From NCBI GenBank assembly GCA_003542325.1, contig DPKV01000005.1:1-13282 (forward strand): 13,282 bases of DNA. The letters run 5' to 3'. The notes under the pieces are model-generated. The model saw only the letters and a program-made list of their open reading frames with translations, did not search any database and was not told where the DNA came from. Source of the stretch: Anaerolineaceae bacterium. Lineage in GTDB: Bacteria; Chloroflexota; Anaerolineae; Anaerolineales; Anaerolineaceae. Shown here piece after piece: positions 6,285-13,168 of the stretch. The stretch's first letter is position 1. The number at the start of each line of letters is the position of its first letter. The translations under genes were made by a program, and so were the position numbers.

Positions 6285-7508
6285 TCACAACCCTGAGATA
6301 TCGAACCGGCTCAAAAGATCACGCAAGCGATCAGCCTCTTTCTGAAGGAGCGGGGTAAATTGCTTCGGCTGATATTCATTTAAAACCGACCATGCTTTAT
6401 CTGCAATCTGGAAGGCTGCGTTTTTATTGCCCAATCGGGACGCATTCTCACTGACTTGCTCAAGCCGGGTCTGCGAGCCTCCCAGCCAGTCGGCAAGTGT
6501 CCTCAGGATTTCCTCCGGGGTCTTGCAAAAAGCGCCAGCGTCATGCTCAACAATGTAGTCCGCGTTGCCGATTTCCTGTCCGGGCAGTGCATGGATCAGC
6601 AGGAGCGGTAACCCGGAGGCAAGGGATTCCGTAACGATCAGGCCTCCGGCTTTGCACACGATCAGGTCTGCGGCGCGCATCATGGCCGGCATATTCTCGA
6701 TAAAATTATAAATTTTCGTTGGGTGCTGCCAGTTCACCGGCTGCAGGTCTTTATACAGGACATCATCCCCGCCTGTGGTGATCTTAGTCTGGAATGGCAT
6801 CAGGCATTGGTCGATCACGCTCAACGTATCTTGAAGTTTCGTGATGCGCGGGCTGCCTGTGACCAGCACGGTCGTTTGATTCGGGTCCCATCCCAGCGTC
6901 TTTCGGACTTCGGTTTTTGGACTGTCCTGCAGCGCTGCGATCTTTGGGTTGACCGGGATACCGGTAAGCATAAGCTGCCCCGGTTTCATCCCGGCTTCCA
7001 GGGCTTTTTCCCGCACCACTTCTGTTGGAACGGTGGTGAGGGTGACATGATGATTGAACCAGATATGGTGCACCGTCACCAGGTCGGTTATGACGGTGAT
7101 CAGCGGAATATCGATCTTGTTCAGCTCAAGGACGGCCTTCAAAGGCGCCTGATAGAGGGGATAGGTGGTAATCACCATGTCAGGGGTAGTGTCCGCCAGG
7201 ATATCCCGCAGCGCTTCAAACAGGACCACGGTGTATCCCGCCTCTATAAGCGTGGATGGCACGGCCGCATCACTGACTTCATACCCGATTTGATAGAGGT
7301 CTGGTATAAATTTGACGATTTTATCGTAATCGGTTTCCGTTTCCCGAACGAAACCGGGTGTTTTGGGATGGTCCAGGGGATTGATGATCTCCACCTGGCA
7401 ATCCTGGTCATATTTTTGGAGAAGCGCCTGTTGCAACGCATTGGCCGCAGAACGATGGCCCATGCCGGCATCGCCAGTCAGGATCAGGATTTTCTTTTTT
7501 TCAGGCAT
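6285..7508 (-). CDS. MGDG synthase / UgtP-like family 28 glycosyltransferase
   Basis: The protein resembles processive diacylglycerol glycosyltransferases, which add a hexose from a nucleotide sugar to diacylglycerol at the inner face of the membrane. From the ATG at 7508 it has 407 residues. The N-terminal MGDG-synthase domain opens with ILILTGDAGMGHRSAANAL (7-25), the family's glycine-rich loop. The C-terminal GT28 domain carries NFIENMPAMMRAADLIVCKAGG (268-289) and TESLASGLPLLLIHALPGQE (293-312), the nucleotide-sugar region. The frame is open a further 37 codons upstream to 7619, but that part lies inside pncC and is not conserved-looking; MPEKKKILIL is a natural start. It lies 11 nt after the pncC stop as the last gene of a five-gene operon that starts with a UbiA prenyltransferase, consistent with membrane lipid synthesis. 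The sugar and acceptor are unknown. Confidence 0.88.
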   Translation of the reverse strand: MPEKKKILILTGDAGMGHRSAANALQQALLQKYDQDCQVEIINPLDHPKTPGFVRETETDYDKIVKFIPDLYQIGYEVSDAAVPSTLIEAGYTVVLFEALRDILADTTPDMVITTYPLYQAPLKAVLELNKIDIPLITVITDLVTVHHIWFNHHVTLTTVPTEVVREKALEAGMKPGQLMLTGIPVNPKIAALQDSPKTEVRKTLGWDPNQTTVLVTGSPRITKLQDTLSVIDQCLMPFQTKITTGGDDVLYKDLQPVNWQHPTKIYNFIENMPAMMRAADLIVCKAGGLIVTESLASGLPLLLIHALPGQEIGNADYIVEHDAGAFCKTPEEILRTLADWLGGSQTRLEQVSENASRLGNKNAAFQIADKAWSVLNEYQPKQFTPLLQKEADRLRDLLSRFDISGL

Positions 7509-7519
7509 AATCGAATGTT

Positions 7520-8026
7520 TTATTCTCCATCCATGCTGGTGAGCATTTCGAACAGGTTTTTCAGGACTTGATTGACCGTGTTTTCTTTGACCTCTTCCCG
7601 TCCGCCTGAAAAATGGCATTCGAAGGATTGGGTTTGTTTTTCAGTACTGATACCGATATAAACCAACCCAACCGGTTTTTCCGGCGTCCCGCCTGTGGGG
7701 CCGGCGATCCCGGTTGTGGACAGCCCGATGGCCGCGCCTAACCGCTCACGAACACCTGCTGCCATTTCGCGGGCTGTCTGGTGGCTGACTGCGCCGTGTT
7801 GCAATAATGTCTCATGGCTGACACCCAATTGCGCCTCTTTGACCGCATTGCTGTAGGCGATCACGCCGCCGACGTAATACGCGGAAGAACCGGATACCCC
7901 GGTTAGAACATGCCCCAGCAACCCACCCGAGCAGGACTCAGCCGTGCTGACGGTCAGGCCTTTTTGGGTCAGAAGCTTTCCGATCTGACCGGAAAGTTCG
8001 AACAGGTGCTCCAGGTCTGTGGTCAT
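7520..8026 (-). CDS. pncC: Nicotinamide-nucleotide amidohydrolase (CinA C-terminal domain protein)
   Basis: PncC deamidates nicotinamide mononucleotide to nicotinic acid mononucleotide, recycling NAD breakdown products. At 168 residues this is the stand-alone amidohydrolase, without the N-terminal MoaB-like domain of full CinA. Signatures are VSTAESCSGGLLG (26-38), with the catalytic serine region, GGVIAYSNAVKEAQLGV (53-69) and STTGIAGPTGGTPEKPVGLVYI (103-124). The ATG overlaps the proC stop as ATGA, and GGAGG in the end of proC lies 10 nt upstream, so coupled translation is expected. It sits in the minus-strand operon between proC and the glycosyltransferase. Confidence 0.94.
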   Translation of the reverse strand: MTTDLEHLFELSGQIGKLLTQKGLTVSTAESCSGGLLGHVLTGVSGSSAYYVGGVIAYSNAVKEAQLGVSHETLLQHGAVSHQTAREMAAGVRERLGAAIGLSTTGIAGPTGGTPEKPVGLVYIGISTEKQTQSFECHFSGGREEVKENTVNQVLKNLFEMLTSMDGE

Positions 8027-8871
8027 TTCTCACTGTCCTCCGGGTCCTGATGTTTCCGGCCTTTTCCCAATTCCTGGGAACGGGTAAATGCCGCCCAGAT
8101 AGCGCGTGAAATGGCGGTCCGGAAGCCCATTTTCTCCAGATAATACAGCGCTGTTGCGGAGGTGCCGCCGGGGGACGTCACCTGGTTCCGCAGGCGGGCG
8201 GGATGCGAATCGTTCTGGTTGTAATATTCGATGGAGCCTTTGATGGTCTGCATGACCATCTCTTCAGCAATCCGGCGCGGTAACCCGAGATGAACGCCTG
8301 CGTCAATCATCGCTTCCAGGAACAGGAACACGTAGGCGGGACCCGTCCCGGAAACAGCGGTCGCCATATCGATATAACTCTCTTCTTCCACGAAGATTTC
8401 CCGTCCCAGGGCGTCCAGAATCTGCGTGGCCAGGCTGTGCTGCTCTTCGGAGGTCTGTTCACTCTGCGTCCAGACGGTCATACCTTCTCCCACCTGGGCA
8501 GGGGTGTTGGGCATCGCACGGACAACTGCCGGATGGGATAATCCATCCATCAGGGACTGGAGGGTAGCCCCTGCCACGATCGAGATTACCAGCGCATCGG
8601 CAGGAATGTTCTTTTGCAGGTCTTCCATCACCTCGTTTAATTTCTGGGGTTTTATACACAGGATCACCACGTCGGCGGATTTTACAGCCGCCGCATTGTC
8701 CGGATCAGTGAGGATCTGATAGGAGGCTGAGAGCTGGTCCAACCGATCCTGGCGCGGCCCGGCCGCCGTAATGTTACCGGCAGGGATGACCTGTTTATTA
8801 ATCAACCCGCTGATGATGGCTTCCGCCATGACGCCGGGACCAATGATACTGAAATGTTTATGATGATTCAT
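8023..8871 (-). CDS. proC: Pyrroline-5-carboxylate reductase
   Basis: ProC makes L-proline from 1-pyrroline-5-carboxylate with NAD(P)H, the last step of proline synthesis, in the cytoplasm. The 282-residue protein has the N-terminal Rossmann loop IIGPGVMAEAIISGL (9-23), ILCIKPQKL (70-78) and VRAMPNTPAQVGEG (117-130). The C-terminal dimer and active-site region has AVSGTGPAYVFLFLEAM (172-188) and the ProC signature around NQVTSPGGTSATALYYLE (229-246). The ATG has a strong GGAGG site 4 nt upstream. A short charged tail (about 268-282) follows the conserved part. It lies 13 nt after the methyltransferase stop and overlaps pncC by 4 bp. No other proline genes (proA, proB) are in the window. Confidence 0.97.
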   Translation of the reverse strand: MNHHKHFSIIGPGVMAEAIISGLINKQVIPAGNITAAGPRQDRLDQLSASYQILTDPDNAAAVKSADVVILCIKPQKLNEVMEDLQKNIPADALVISIVAGATLQSLMDGLSHPAVVRAMPNTPAQVGEGMTVWTQSEQTSEEQHSLATQILDALGREIFVEEESYIDMATAVSGTGPAYVFLFLEAMIDAGVHLGLPRRIAEEMVMQTIKGSIEYYNQNDSHPARLRNQVTSPGGTSATALYYLEKMGFRTAISRAIWAAFTRSQELGKGRKHQDPEDSEK

Positions 8872-8884
8872 GAGTCCTCCAAAA

Positions 8885-9784
8885 TCAATCTGATGTCCAG
8901 CGCGAGAAAAGGGAGTGGGAGAGAATGTGGCCCTGACTTTTATCGACCGTCACCAATTCTCCGCTGGAGAGTTGCCCGCCCAACCCTTTGACGATTTCCT
9001 GTAACGCCTGATGGGGGATGAGCGCTGAGGCCTGAATCGCGTAGGATGTCAGGCAGATAAAGCGCGGGTTAGGTGAGAGCACTCTTTTACATAAAGCAAG
9101 CAGTCCGGTGATATCCTCGAAATAATCCCAGACCTTACCGCTTGGGCCGCGGCCAAACTTGGGGGGATCAAGGATAATGCCGTCGTAGAACGATTGTCGT
9201 TTGGCTTCTCGCTGCAGATATTTTCGGGCGTCTTCAACGAGCCAGCGGACCGTTGAATGTTCCAAACCGGAGAGGCTCAGGTTGTGGCTGGCCCAGGCGA
9301 CGGCGTGTTTGGAGGCATCCACATGGGTCACCTGTGCGCCGCCACGTGCGGCCGCAGCGGTCGCCATGCCGGTGTAACCAAATAAATTAATAACCTTTAA
9401 CGGACGATTTGCGGATTGGATTTGTGTCTCGATCCAGTCCCAATGGCTTGCCTGTTCCGGGAAAACGCCGATATGGCGTGACCTGGATAACCGGATTTCA
9501 CTCTTCAGTCCGTAATAATCGATCACCCATGGCTGATTGACCGTCGGTTTTATTTTCCAATTACCACCGGATTCGCCGCCGGTGGAGACCATTTCTGCAT
9601 CGGCAGTTTGCCATTCTTTCTCCGCCAAGCCTTTTGGCCAGATTGCCTGCGGTTCGGGACGGACAAGTCGATAGGGTCCGAATCGCTCCAGGGCTTCTCC
9701 ATGTCCCGTATCCAGTAATTCGTATTCCTGCCATCTGCCGGAAGCCTCCAGACGAAGATCTGGCAGACCAGTGGAATCAGACAT
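8885..9784 (-). CDS. Class I SAM-dependent methyltransferase, RlmI/RlmK-like (COG1092 type)
   Basis: This is a Rossmann-fold methyltransferase of 299 residues. The N-terminal part includes ALERFGPYRLVRPEPQAIWP (31-50). SAM motif I is NLFGYTGMATAAAARGGA (133-150), followed by the acidic residue in THVDASKHAV (D156), VEDARKYL (183-190) and the motif IV sequence DPPKFGRG (206-213). The relatives that act on 23S rRNA use an N-terminal PUA domain and, as 5-methylcytosine enzymes, a cysteine in motif VI; here the PUA domain is absent and motif VI reads LTSYA (245-249) with no SCS-like cysteine. A role as a 23S rRNA m5C enzyme is therefore doubtful, and the target is unknown. The ATG has GAGG 8 nt upstream. 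It lies between the UbiA gene and proC with gaps of about 12 nt. Confidence 0.87.
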   Translation of the reverse strand: MSDSTGLPDLRLEASGRWQEYELLDTGHGEALERFGPYRLVRPEPQAIWPKGLAEKEWQTADAEMVSTGGESGGNWKIKPTVNQPWVIDYYGLKSEIRLSRSRHIGVFPEQASHWDWIETQIQSANRPLKVINLFGYTGMATAAAARGGAQVTHVDASKHAVAWASHNLSLSGLEHSTVRWLVEDARKYLQREAKRQSFYDGIILDPPKFGRGPSGKVWDYFEDITGLLALCKRVLSPNPRFICLTSYAIQASALIPHQALQEIVKGLGGQLSSGELVTVDKSQGHILSHSLFSRWTSD

Positions 9785-9796
9785 AAAAATACCTCG

Positions 9797-10699
9797 CTAA
9801 AATAAGCCCAGATGAAAGAGTTGATCCAGCCAGGGCACGAGAAATTGCAGTAGTAAAGCCAGAGCCGCTGCCTGTTGAAGTGGTTTTTGGAAGGCGTTTT
9901 GGATCTCGATACTGCTGTTTCCGCGGCGTAATTTTATAACCTGGGGGAAAAGGAACAAAATGGCCAGGATAGTCATGACGATAAAAACCCAGAAGGGTAT
10001 CAGGTTGATGAACAGGAATGAGACGATTCCGGAAAGGACACCCAGCATCAGGATTGACAACATCAGAATGTGGCTGGTGCGGCTCCCCAGAATAATCGCA
10101 GTATGCCGCAACTGCGCTGCCTGATCACCTTCAAAGTCCCTGATTTCGTTGTATAGCTCGCCATAGATGCTGATGCAAACCACAAACAGGAAAGGCCACA
10201 GCCAGTTCCGAACCAAAACGGTGGTATAGGTGAAGTAACCGGTCAGATATTGCAGCCCGGCCAGCATCAGGCAATGTGAAAGCACATCCAGAAAAGCGAT
10301 CGTTTTGAGCCTGACTCCACGGTAGGAATACAGAAACCCCAAAATAAGGCTGAGTAAGCCAAACAAGAATGGCCAGGTTCCCAGCAGGGCGAACAGCACA
10401 GCGGAGATCGCGCCAACAATAAACGTCCAGAGCCTGGCTGTTTTGGGCGTGATCAAACCGGCGGAGACCGGATTTCGATTGATCTTTTTGGAAGAGAGGG
10501 CATCATCGGGGGCGTCTTCGATATCATTGATCATGAATGCATAGCCGACGGCCGTCCAATTCGCCAAAAGGACGACGAGGAAGCGCCAATCCACTCTTCC
10601 GCCTGCCGACGCAACGCCTAGAAGCGTTGTGACCACGACGAAAAAAACATATTCATCAAATCGAGTGAGCTTTAATAGCCCATTGAGTGTTCGTTTCAA
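9797..10699 (-). CDS. UbiA-family prenyltransferase
   Basis: UbiA enzymes are integral membrane proteins that move a polyprenyl chain from its diphosphate to an acceptor such as an aromatic ring, sugar phosphate or glycerol lipid. Both Mg2+-diphosphate motifs are visible: NDIEDAPDD (58-66) and NEIRDFEGD (184-192). YSYRGVRLKTIAFLDV lies between them. Most of the rest is hydrophobic, with about eight or nine membrane helices. I chose TTG at 10697-10699 (300 residues): GGAG lies 6 nt upstream, while the in-frame ATG at 10738 has no ribosome site and overlaps a likely extended -10 promoter. The 13 extra residues it would add are not conserved-looking. If the ATG is used, the protein has 313 residues. 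First gene of the operon with the methyltransferase, proC, pncC and a lipid-type glycosyltransferase. The acceptor is unknown. Confidence 0.88.
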   Translation of the reverse strand: MKRTLNGLLKLTRFDEYVFFVVVTTLLGVASAGGRVDWRFLVVLLANWTAVGYAFMINDIEDAPDDALSSKKINRNPVSAGLITPKTARLWTFIVGAISAVLFALLGTWPFLFGLLSLILGFLYSYRGVRLKTIAFLDVLSHCLMLAGLQYLTGYFTYTTVLVRNWLWPFLFVVCISIYGELYNEIRDFEGDQAAQLRHTAIILGSRTSHILMLSILMLGVLSGIVSFLFINLIPFWVFIVMTILAILFLFPQVIKLRRGNSSIEIQNAFQKPLQQAAALALLLQFLVPWLDQLFHLGLF

Positions 10700-10728
10700 G
10701 TGTTTCTCCAAGTCCCGGGTTGAGAATG

Positions 10729-10737
10729 AGTATACCA
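10729..10737 (-). promoter_or_regulatory. Predicted extended -10 promoter of the UbiA operon
   Basis: The minus strand reads TGGTATACT, an extended -10 element of the same form as the prfA promoter. Transcription would begin near 10722, downstream of the in-frame ATG at 10738 and about 23 nt before the TTG at 10699 with its GGAG site. No clear -35 box is seen. It faces away from the promoter of the PLP enzyme gene. Confidence 0.5.
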
Positions 10738-10782
10738 TTTTAATTTAGCTTAAAATACGCCGTGATTTGCGCGAGGCAGGAC

Positions 10783-10788
10783 TATAAT
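10783..10788 (+). promoter_or_regulatory. Predicted -10 box for the MalY/PatB-type gene
   Basis: A perfect TATAAT lies 27 bp upstream of the ATG at 10816; the -35 position (about 10760-10765) is poor. The transcript would start near 10795 and include the AAGGAG ribosome site at 10805-10810, 5 nt before the ATG. Confidence 0.5.
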
Positions 10789-10815
10789 TCAGCAGACATT
10801 CTACAAGGAGAAATT

Positions 10816-11964
10816 ATGGACTTTGATCAAACCATCAACCGGCGCGATACAGAATCATTGAAATGGCATCGATACGGGGAAGACGTTTTGCCGATGTGGG
10901 TGGCTGATATGGATTTTCGGTCACCTGAGCCAGTGATCGCAGCATTGCAGGAACGGGTAGCACATGGCGTCTTTGGTTATGGCTTTGAATTGGAGGGATT
11001 GAAAGAAGCCGTTGCAGCCCATCTGTTTGGCAGACAGGATTGGCCGGTCGCCCTTGAGCAGATCAATTTCGTTTCCGGCGTCGTGACCGGGTTCAACCAC
11101 GCCATTTACAGCCTGACCGACCCGGGCGATTCGGTCCTCATCCAAACACCGGTTTATCCGCCGTTCCTGGCCGCGCCAGAACAGGCCGGGCGCGTTTTGG
11201 TGGAAAATGAGTTAATCCGCCAGCCGGATGGAAGGTATGAGATTGACTTTGATGATTTTGAGAAAAAGGCAGCCTCAGGGGTCAAGTTGTTTATCCTGTG
11301 CAGCCCGCACAACCCGGTAGGCAGGGTATTCACTAAAGAAGAATTGACCCGTATGGGTGAAATTTGTCTGGCGCATGATGTGTTAATTTGCTCCGACGAG
11401 ATCCATGCTGACCTGGTCTTTTCGGAAAGCTGCCATATTCCAATGGCCAGCTTGTCTCCTGAAATCTCAGCGAAAACTGTGACCTACCTCGCCCCGAGCA
11501 AAACTTTCAATATCGCTGGTTTGTCCACATCGGTCTTTATTGCCCAGGACCCAGCTATGCGGGATCACCTTAAAGAGTCGATGTCTATGCTGCTGGGACA
11601 TCCCAATATCCTGGGTTTGCATGCTGCCAGAGCGGCTTATCAGCATGGACAACCGTGGTTGGATGCTGCTTTGAATTATCTTGAAGCGAATCGTAATGTC
11701 TTATTTGATTTTGTTCAGGAACAGTTACCGGGCGTTGAAATGTGGCGGCCGGAAGGCACCTTCCTGGCCTGGTTGGATTGTCGTGGGCTTGGTTTGGACG
11801 TTTCACCCTTTGAATTCTTCCTTAATCAGGCCAAAGTCGCTTTGAATGATGGACAGACTTTTGGGTCCACGGGTGAAGGCTTTGCCCGCATGAATTTTGG
11901 CTGTCCGCGGGCAATGATGGAAGAAGGCCTTGAACGCATGCGCAAAGCTGTGGTTGAGCGCTAA
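10816..11964 (+). CDS. MalY/PatB-type PLP-dependent C-S lyase / aminotransferase
   Basis: This is a fold-type I pyridoxal phosphate enzyme. MalY/PatB proteins cleave cystathionine and related C-S bonds to give homocysteine or sulfide, pyruvate and ammonia. From the ATG at 10816 it has 382 residues, typical for the family. Signatures are the N-terminal LPMWVADMDFRSP (25-37), diagnostic of MalY/PatB, then GVFGYG (51-56), TPVYPPF (111-117), CSPHNPVGR (162-170, cofactor asparagine N166), SDEIHADLVF (193-202, aspartate D194) and APSKTFNIAGL (226-236, PLP lysine K229). The start is fixed by AAGGAG at 10805-10810; an upstream in-frame GTG at 10762 lies before the predicted promoter. Monocistronic, transcribed away from the UbiA operon and ending at a strong hairpin. 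A plain aminotransferase role is the main alternative. Confidence 0.93.
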   Translation: MDFDQTINRRDTESLKWHRYGEDVLPMWVADMDFRSPEPVIAALQERVAHGVFGYGFELEGLKEAVAAHLFGRQDWPVALEQINFVSGVVTGFNHAIYSLTDPGDSVLIQTPVYPPFLAAPEQAGRVLVENELIRQPDGRYEIDFDDFEKKAASGVKLFILCSPHNPVGRVFTKEELTRMGEICLAHDVLICSDEIHADLVFSESCHIPMASLSPEISAKTVTYLAPSKTFNIAGLSTSVFIAQDPAMRDHLKESMSMLLGHPNILGLHAARAAYQHGQPWLDAALNYLEANRNVLFDFVQEQLPGVEMWRPEGTFLAWLDCRGLGLDVSPFEFFLNQAKVALNDGQTFGSTGEGFARMNFGCPRAMMEEGLERMRKAVVER

Positions 11965-12003
11965 CAGACTTTTTATTTAGTTGTTTTACCAGGGAATAAC
12001 AAA

Positions 12004-12027
12004 ATCGGGTCGCATTTGCGACCCGAT
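12004..12027. terminator. Likely bidirectional intrinsic terminator
   Basis: ATCGGGTCGC (12004-12013) pairs perfectly with GCGACCCGAT (12018-12027) across an ATTT loop. Downstream on the plus strand is a T-rich stretch (ATTCTTT, later a run of six Ts); on the minus strand TTTTGTT follows. It lies between the convergent MalY/PatB-type gene and the cold-shock gene and could end both transcripts. Confidence 0.8.
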
Positions 12028-12064
12028 ATTCTTTGAGATGTGTTTATTTTCTTTTTTGATTGAA

Positions 12065-12307
12065 CTACTCTGATTCAACCTCAGTTGTTTCCTCGGAGAC
12101 CAGGGTAACATTCGCTGCCTGAAGTCCCTTAGGACCGTCTTCTATGGAGAATTCCACTTCCTGACCTTCTTTCAACCTTTTGTAGCCCTCCATCTGGATT
12201 GCGGAGAAGTGTACGAAGACATCGTCTTCACCATCATCACGACCAATGAAACCATACCCTTTTGGGGCACTGAACCATTTGACGGTTCCAACATAACGAT
12301 CTGACAT
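12065..12307 (-). CDS. Cold-shock domain protein (CspA family)
   Basis: Csp proteins are small single-stranded RNA/DNA binding beta-barrels that act as RNA chaperones. The 80-residue protein has [13 protein letters not shown], with the RNP1-type motif KGYGFI (16-21), and RNP2 DVFVHF (29-34). The cold-shock domain ends near residue 70 with NVTLVSEE and is followed by a short acidic tail (TTEVESE), slightly longer than the roughly 67-70-residue norm. GGAG lies 7 nt before the ATG. A near-consensus promoter lies about 70 bp upstream, giving a leader of about 62 nt, where Csp genes often hold regulatory RNA structure. Whether it is cold-induced cannot be told. Confidence 0.97.
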   Translation of the reverse strand: MSDRYVGTVKWFSAPKGYGFIGRDDGEDDVFVHFSAIQMEGYKRLKEGQEVEFSIEDGPKGLQAANVTLVSEETTEVESE

Positions 12308-12375
12308 GCTTATACTCCATCTTTCTAGGATTTATTAAGGTTCTGCGGATCTCTTTGCCTTTGAGATGCTCGGTA

Positions 12376-12404
12376 ACTATAATCCCTTCCAAAATTCATG
12401 TCAA
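12376..12404 (-). promoter_or_regulatory. Near-consensus sigma-70 type promoter of the cold-shock gene
   Basis: On the minus strand a perfect TTGACA (12399-12404) is followed after exactly 17 bp by TATAGT (12376-12381), one mismatch from consensus. This is the strongest promoter in the window. It starts about 10 bp after the stop codon of the lipoprotein gene. Transcription would begin near 12369. Confidence 0.85.
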
Positions 12405-12414
12405 GATGGAGGCG

Positions 12415-13164
12415 TTAAGGCGCATCCTGCAGACATAAAAGCAGGGATCGGATTGCGCCTTGCGGTTCATTTTGTGTGACAGCGATGACATAAATCTCTG
12501 ACGCGGACCCTTCCCTCCCCGTAATCGGCAGGACCTGCGCCATGGATGGCACCTGGCTTGACAGTGCATAACTGATCGCTGTTGGGTTTTCTTCAAGCAA
12601 TGTTGTCAGGGAATCCACAGTGGAGAAAGTTTTGACGTTATCCGTCAAGCGACCTGATTCAAGATAGATGTCAGTAAAATGCGACCGCAGGTCATTACCC
12701 TGGGGGAAGCTGAGCAGGGTGATCGGTGCGTTATCCGTCAAACCCGCTCCGCCCGCTTCAGGGACATCTCGCCAATCCGTTATCTCTCCGGCGGAGATGG
12801 CTTGCAGGCTTTCCAGACTCATGCTGGTCACAGGCGTTTCAGGACCGGTGATGATCACCAGGTTTTCAGTGCCAAGAACGGTTACGAACGGGTCCGTATC
12901 AAGCGGGTTACCCAGCCGAACGGTCAGGTCCGCTGCTGTTGGGTCGAGGTCGCCGATCGGCAGGACACTCGTATAGACACCAACACCGGATAAGGCGTTG
13001 GCGCAGGCCGCAACCTCTGGCAGCAAATGGGCCAGGGAAGGCACCGTTTGGAGGGTGATGATCTCCAGTGCCGGTTCCGCTGCCGGTGAATTGTCATCGG
13101 CTCTGCATGCCCCCAGGAAAAGGGAGAGCGCTACCAGGAGCAGGAGGGAAATACGGGGTTTCAT
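12415..13164 (-). CDS. PstS-like substrate-binding lipoprotein (orphan)
   Basis: This is an exported, lipid-anchored binding protein of 249 residues. The N-terminus is a lipoprotein signal, with a basic start, a leucine-rich core and the lipobox LGAC with Cys20. The mature part matches the PBP-like phosphate-binding fold weakly: SLESLQAISAGEITDWRDV (117-134) mirrors the PstS segment before its hinge, FPQGNDLRSHF (153-163) sits where PstS has a serine-glycine-threonine phosphate loop, and AISYALSSQVP (196-206) resembles the later IGY segment. The phosphate-loop residues are not kept, so the ligand may not be phosphate. No ABC permease or ATPase gene is adjacent; the gene directly upstream is uppP, 4 nt away. 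The ATG follows TAAGG from the uppP stop, a coupled arrangement. Function inferred, not certain. Confidence 0.75.
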   Translation of the reverse strand: MKPRISLLLLVALSLFLGACRADDNSPAAEPALEIITLQTVPSLAHLLPEVAACANALSGVGVYTSVLPIGDLDPTAADLTVRLGNPLDTDPFVTVLGTENLVIITGPETPVTSMSLESLQAISAGEITDWRDVPEAGGAGLTDNAPITLLSFPQGNDLRSHFTDIYLESGRLTDNVKTFSTVDSLTTLLEENPTAISYALSSQVPSMAQVLPITGREGSASEIYVIAVTQNEPQGAIRSLLLCLQDAP

Positions 13165-13168
13165 GACC

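Noticed and set aside
6723..7571. Long plus-strand open frame of 282 codons
   Set aside because: It is antisense to the well-supported glycosyltransferase gene and its translation has no recognisable domain.
7509..7619. N-terminal extension of the glycosyltransferase
   Set aside because: The extra 37 codons lie within pncC, are basic and low in conserved character, and the glycine-rich loop family start fits MPEKKKILIL at 7508.
10762..10815. GTG start for the MalY/PatB-type gene
   Set aside because: It lies upstream of the predicted -10 box and has no ribosome site; ATG at 10816 has AAGGAG at good spacing and matches the family N-terminus.
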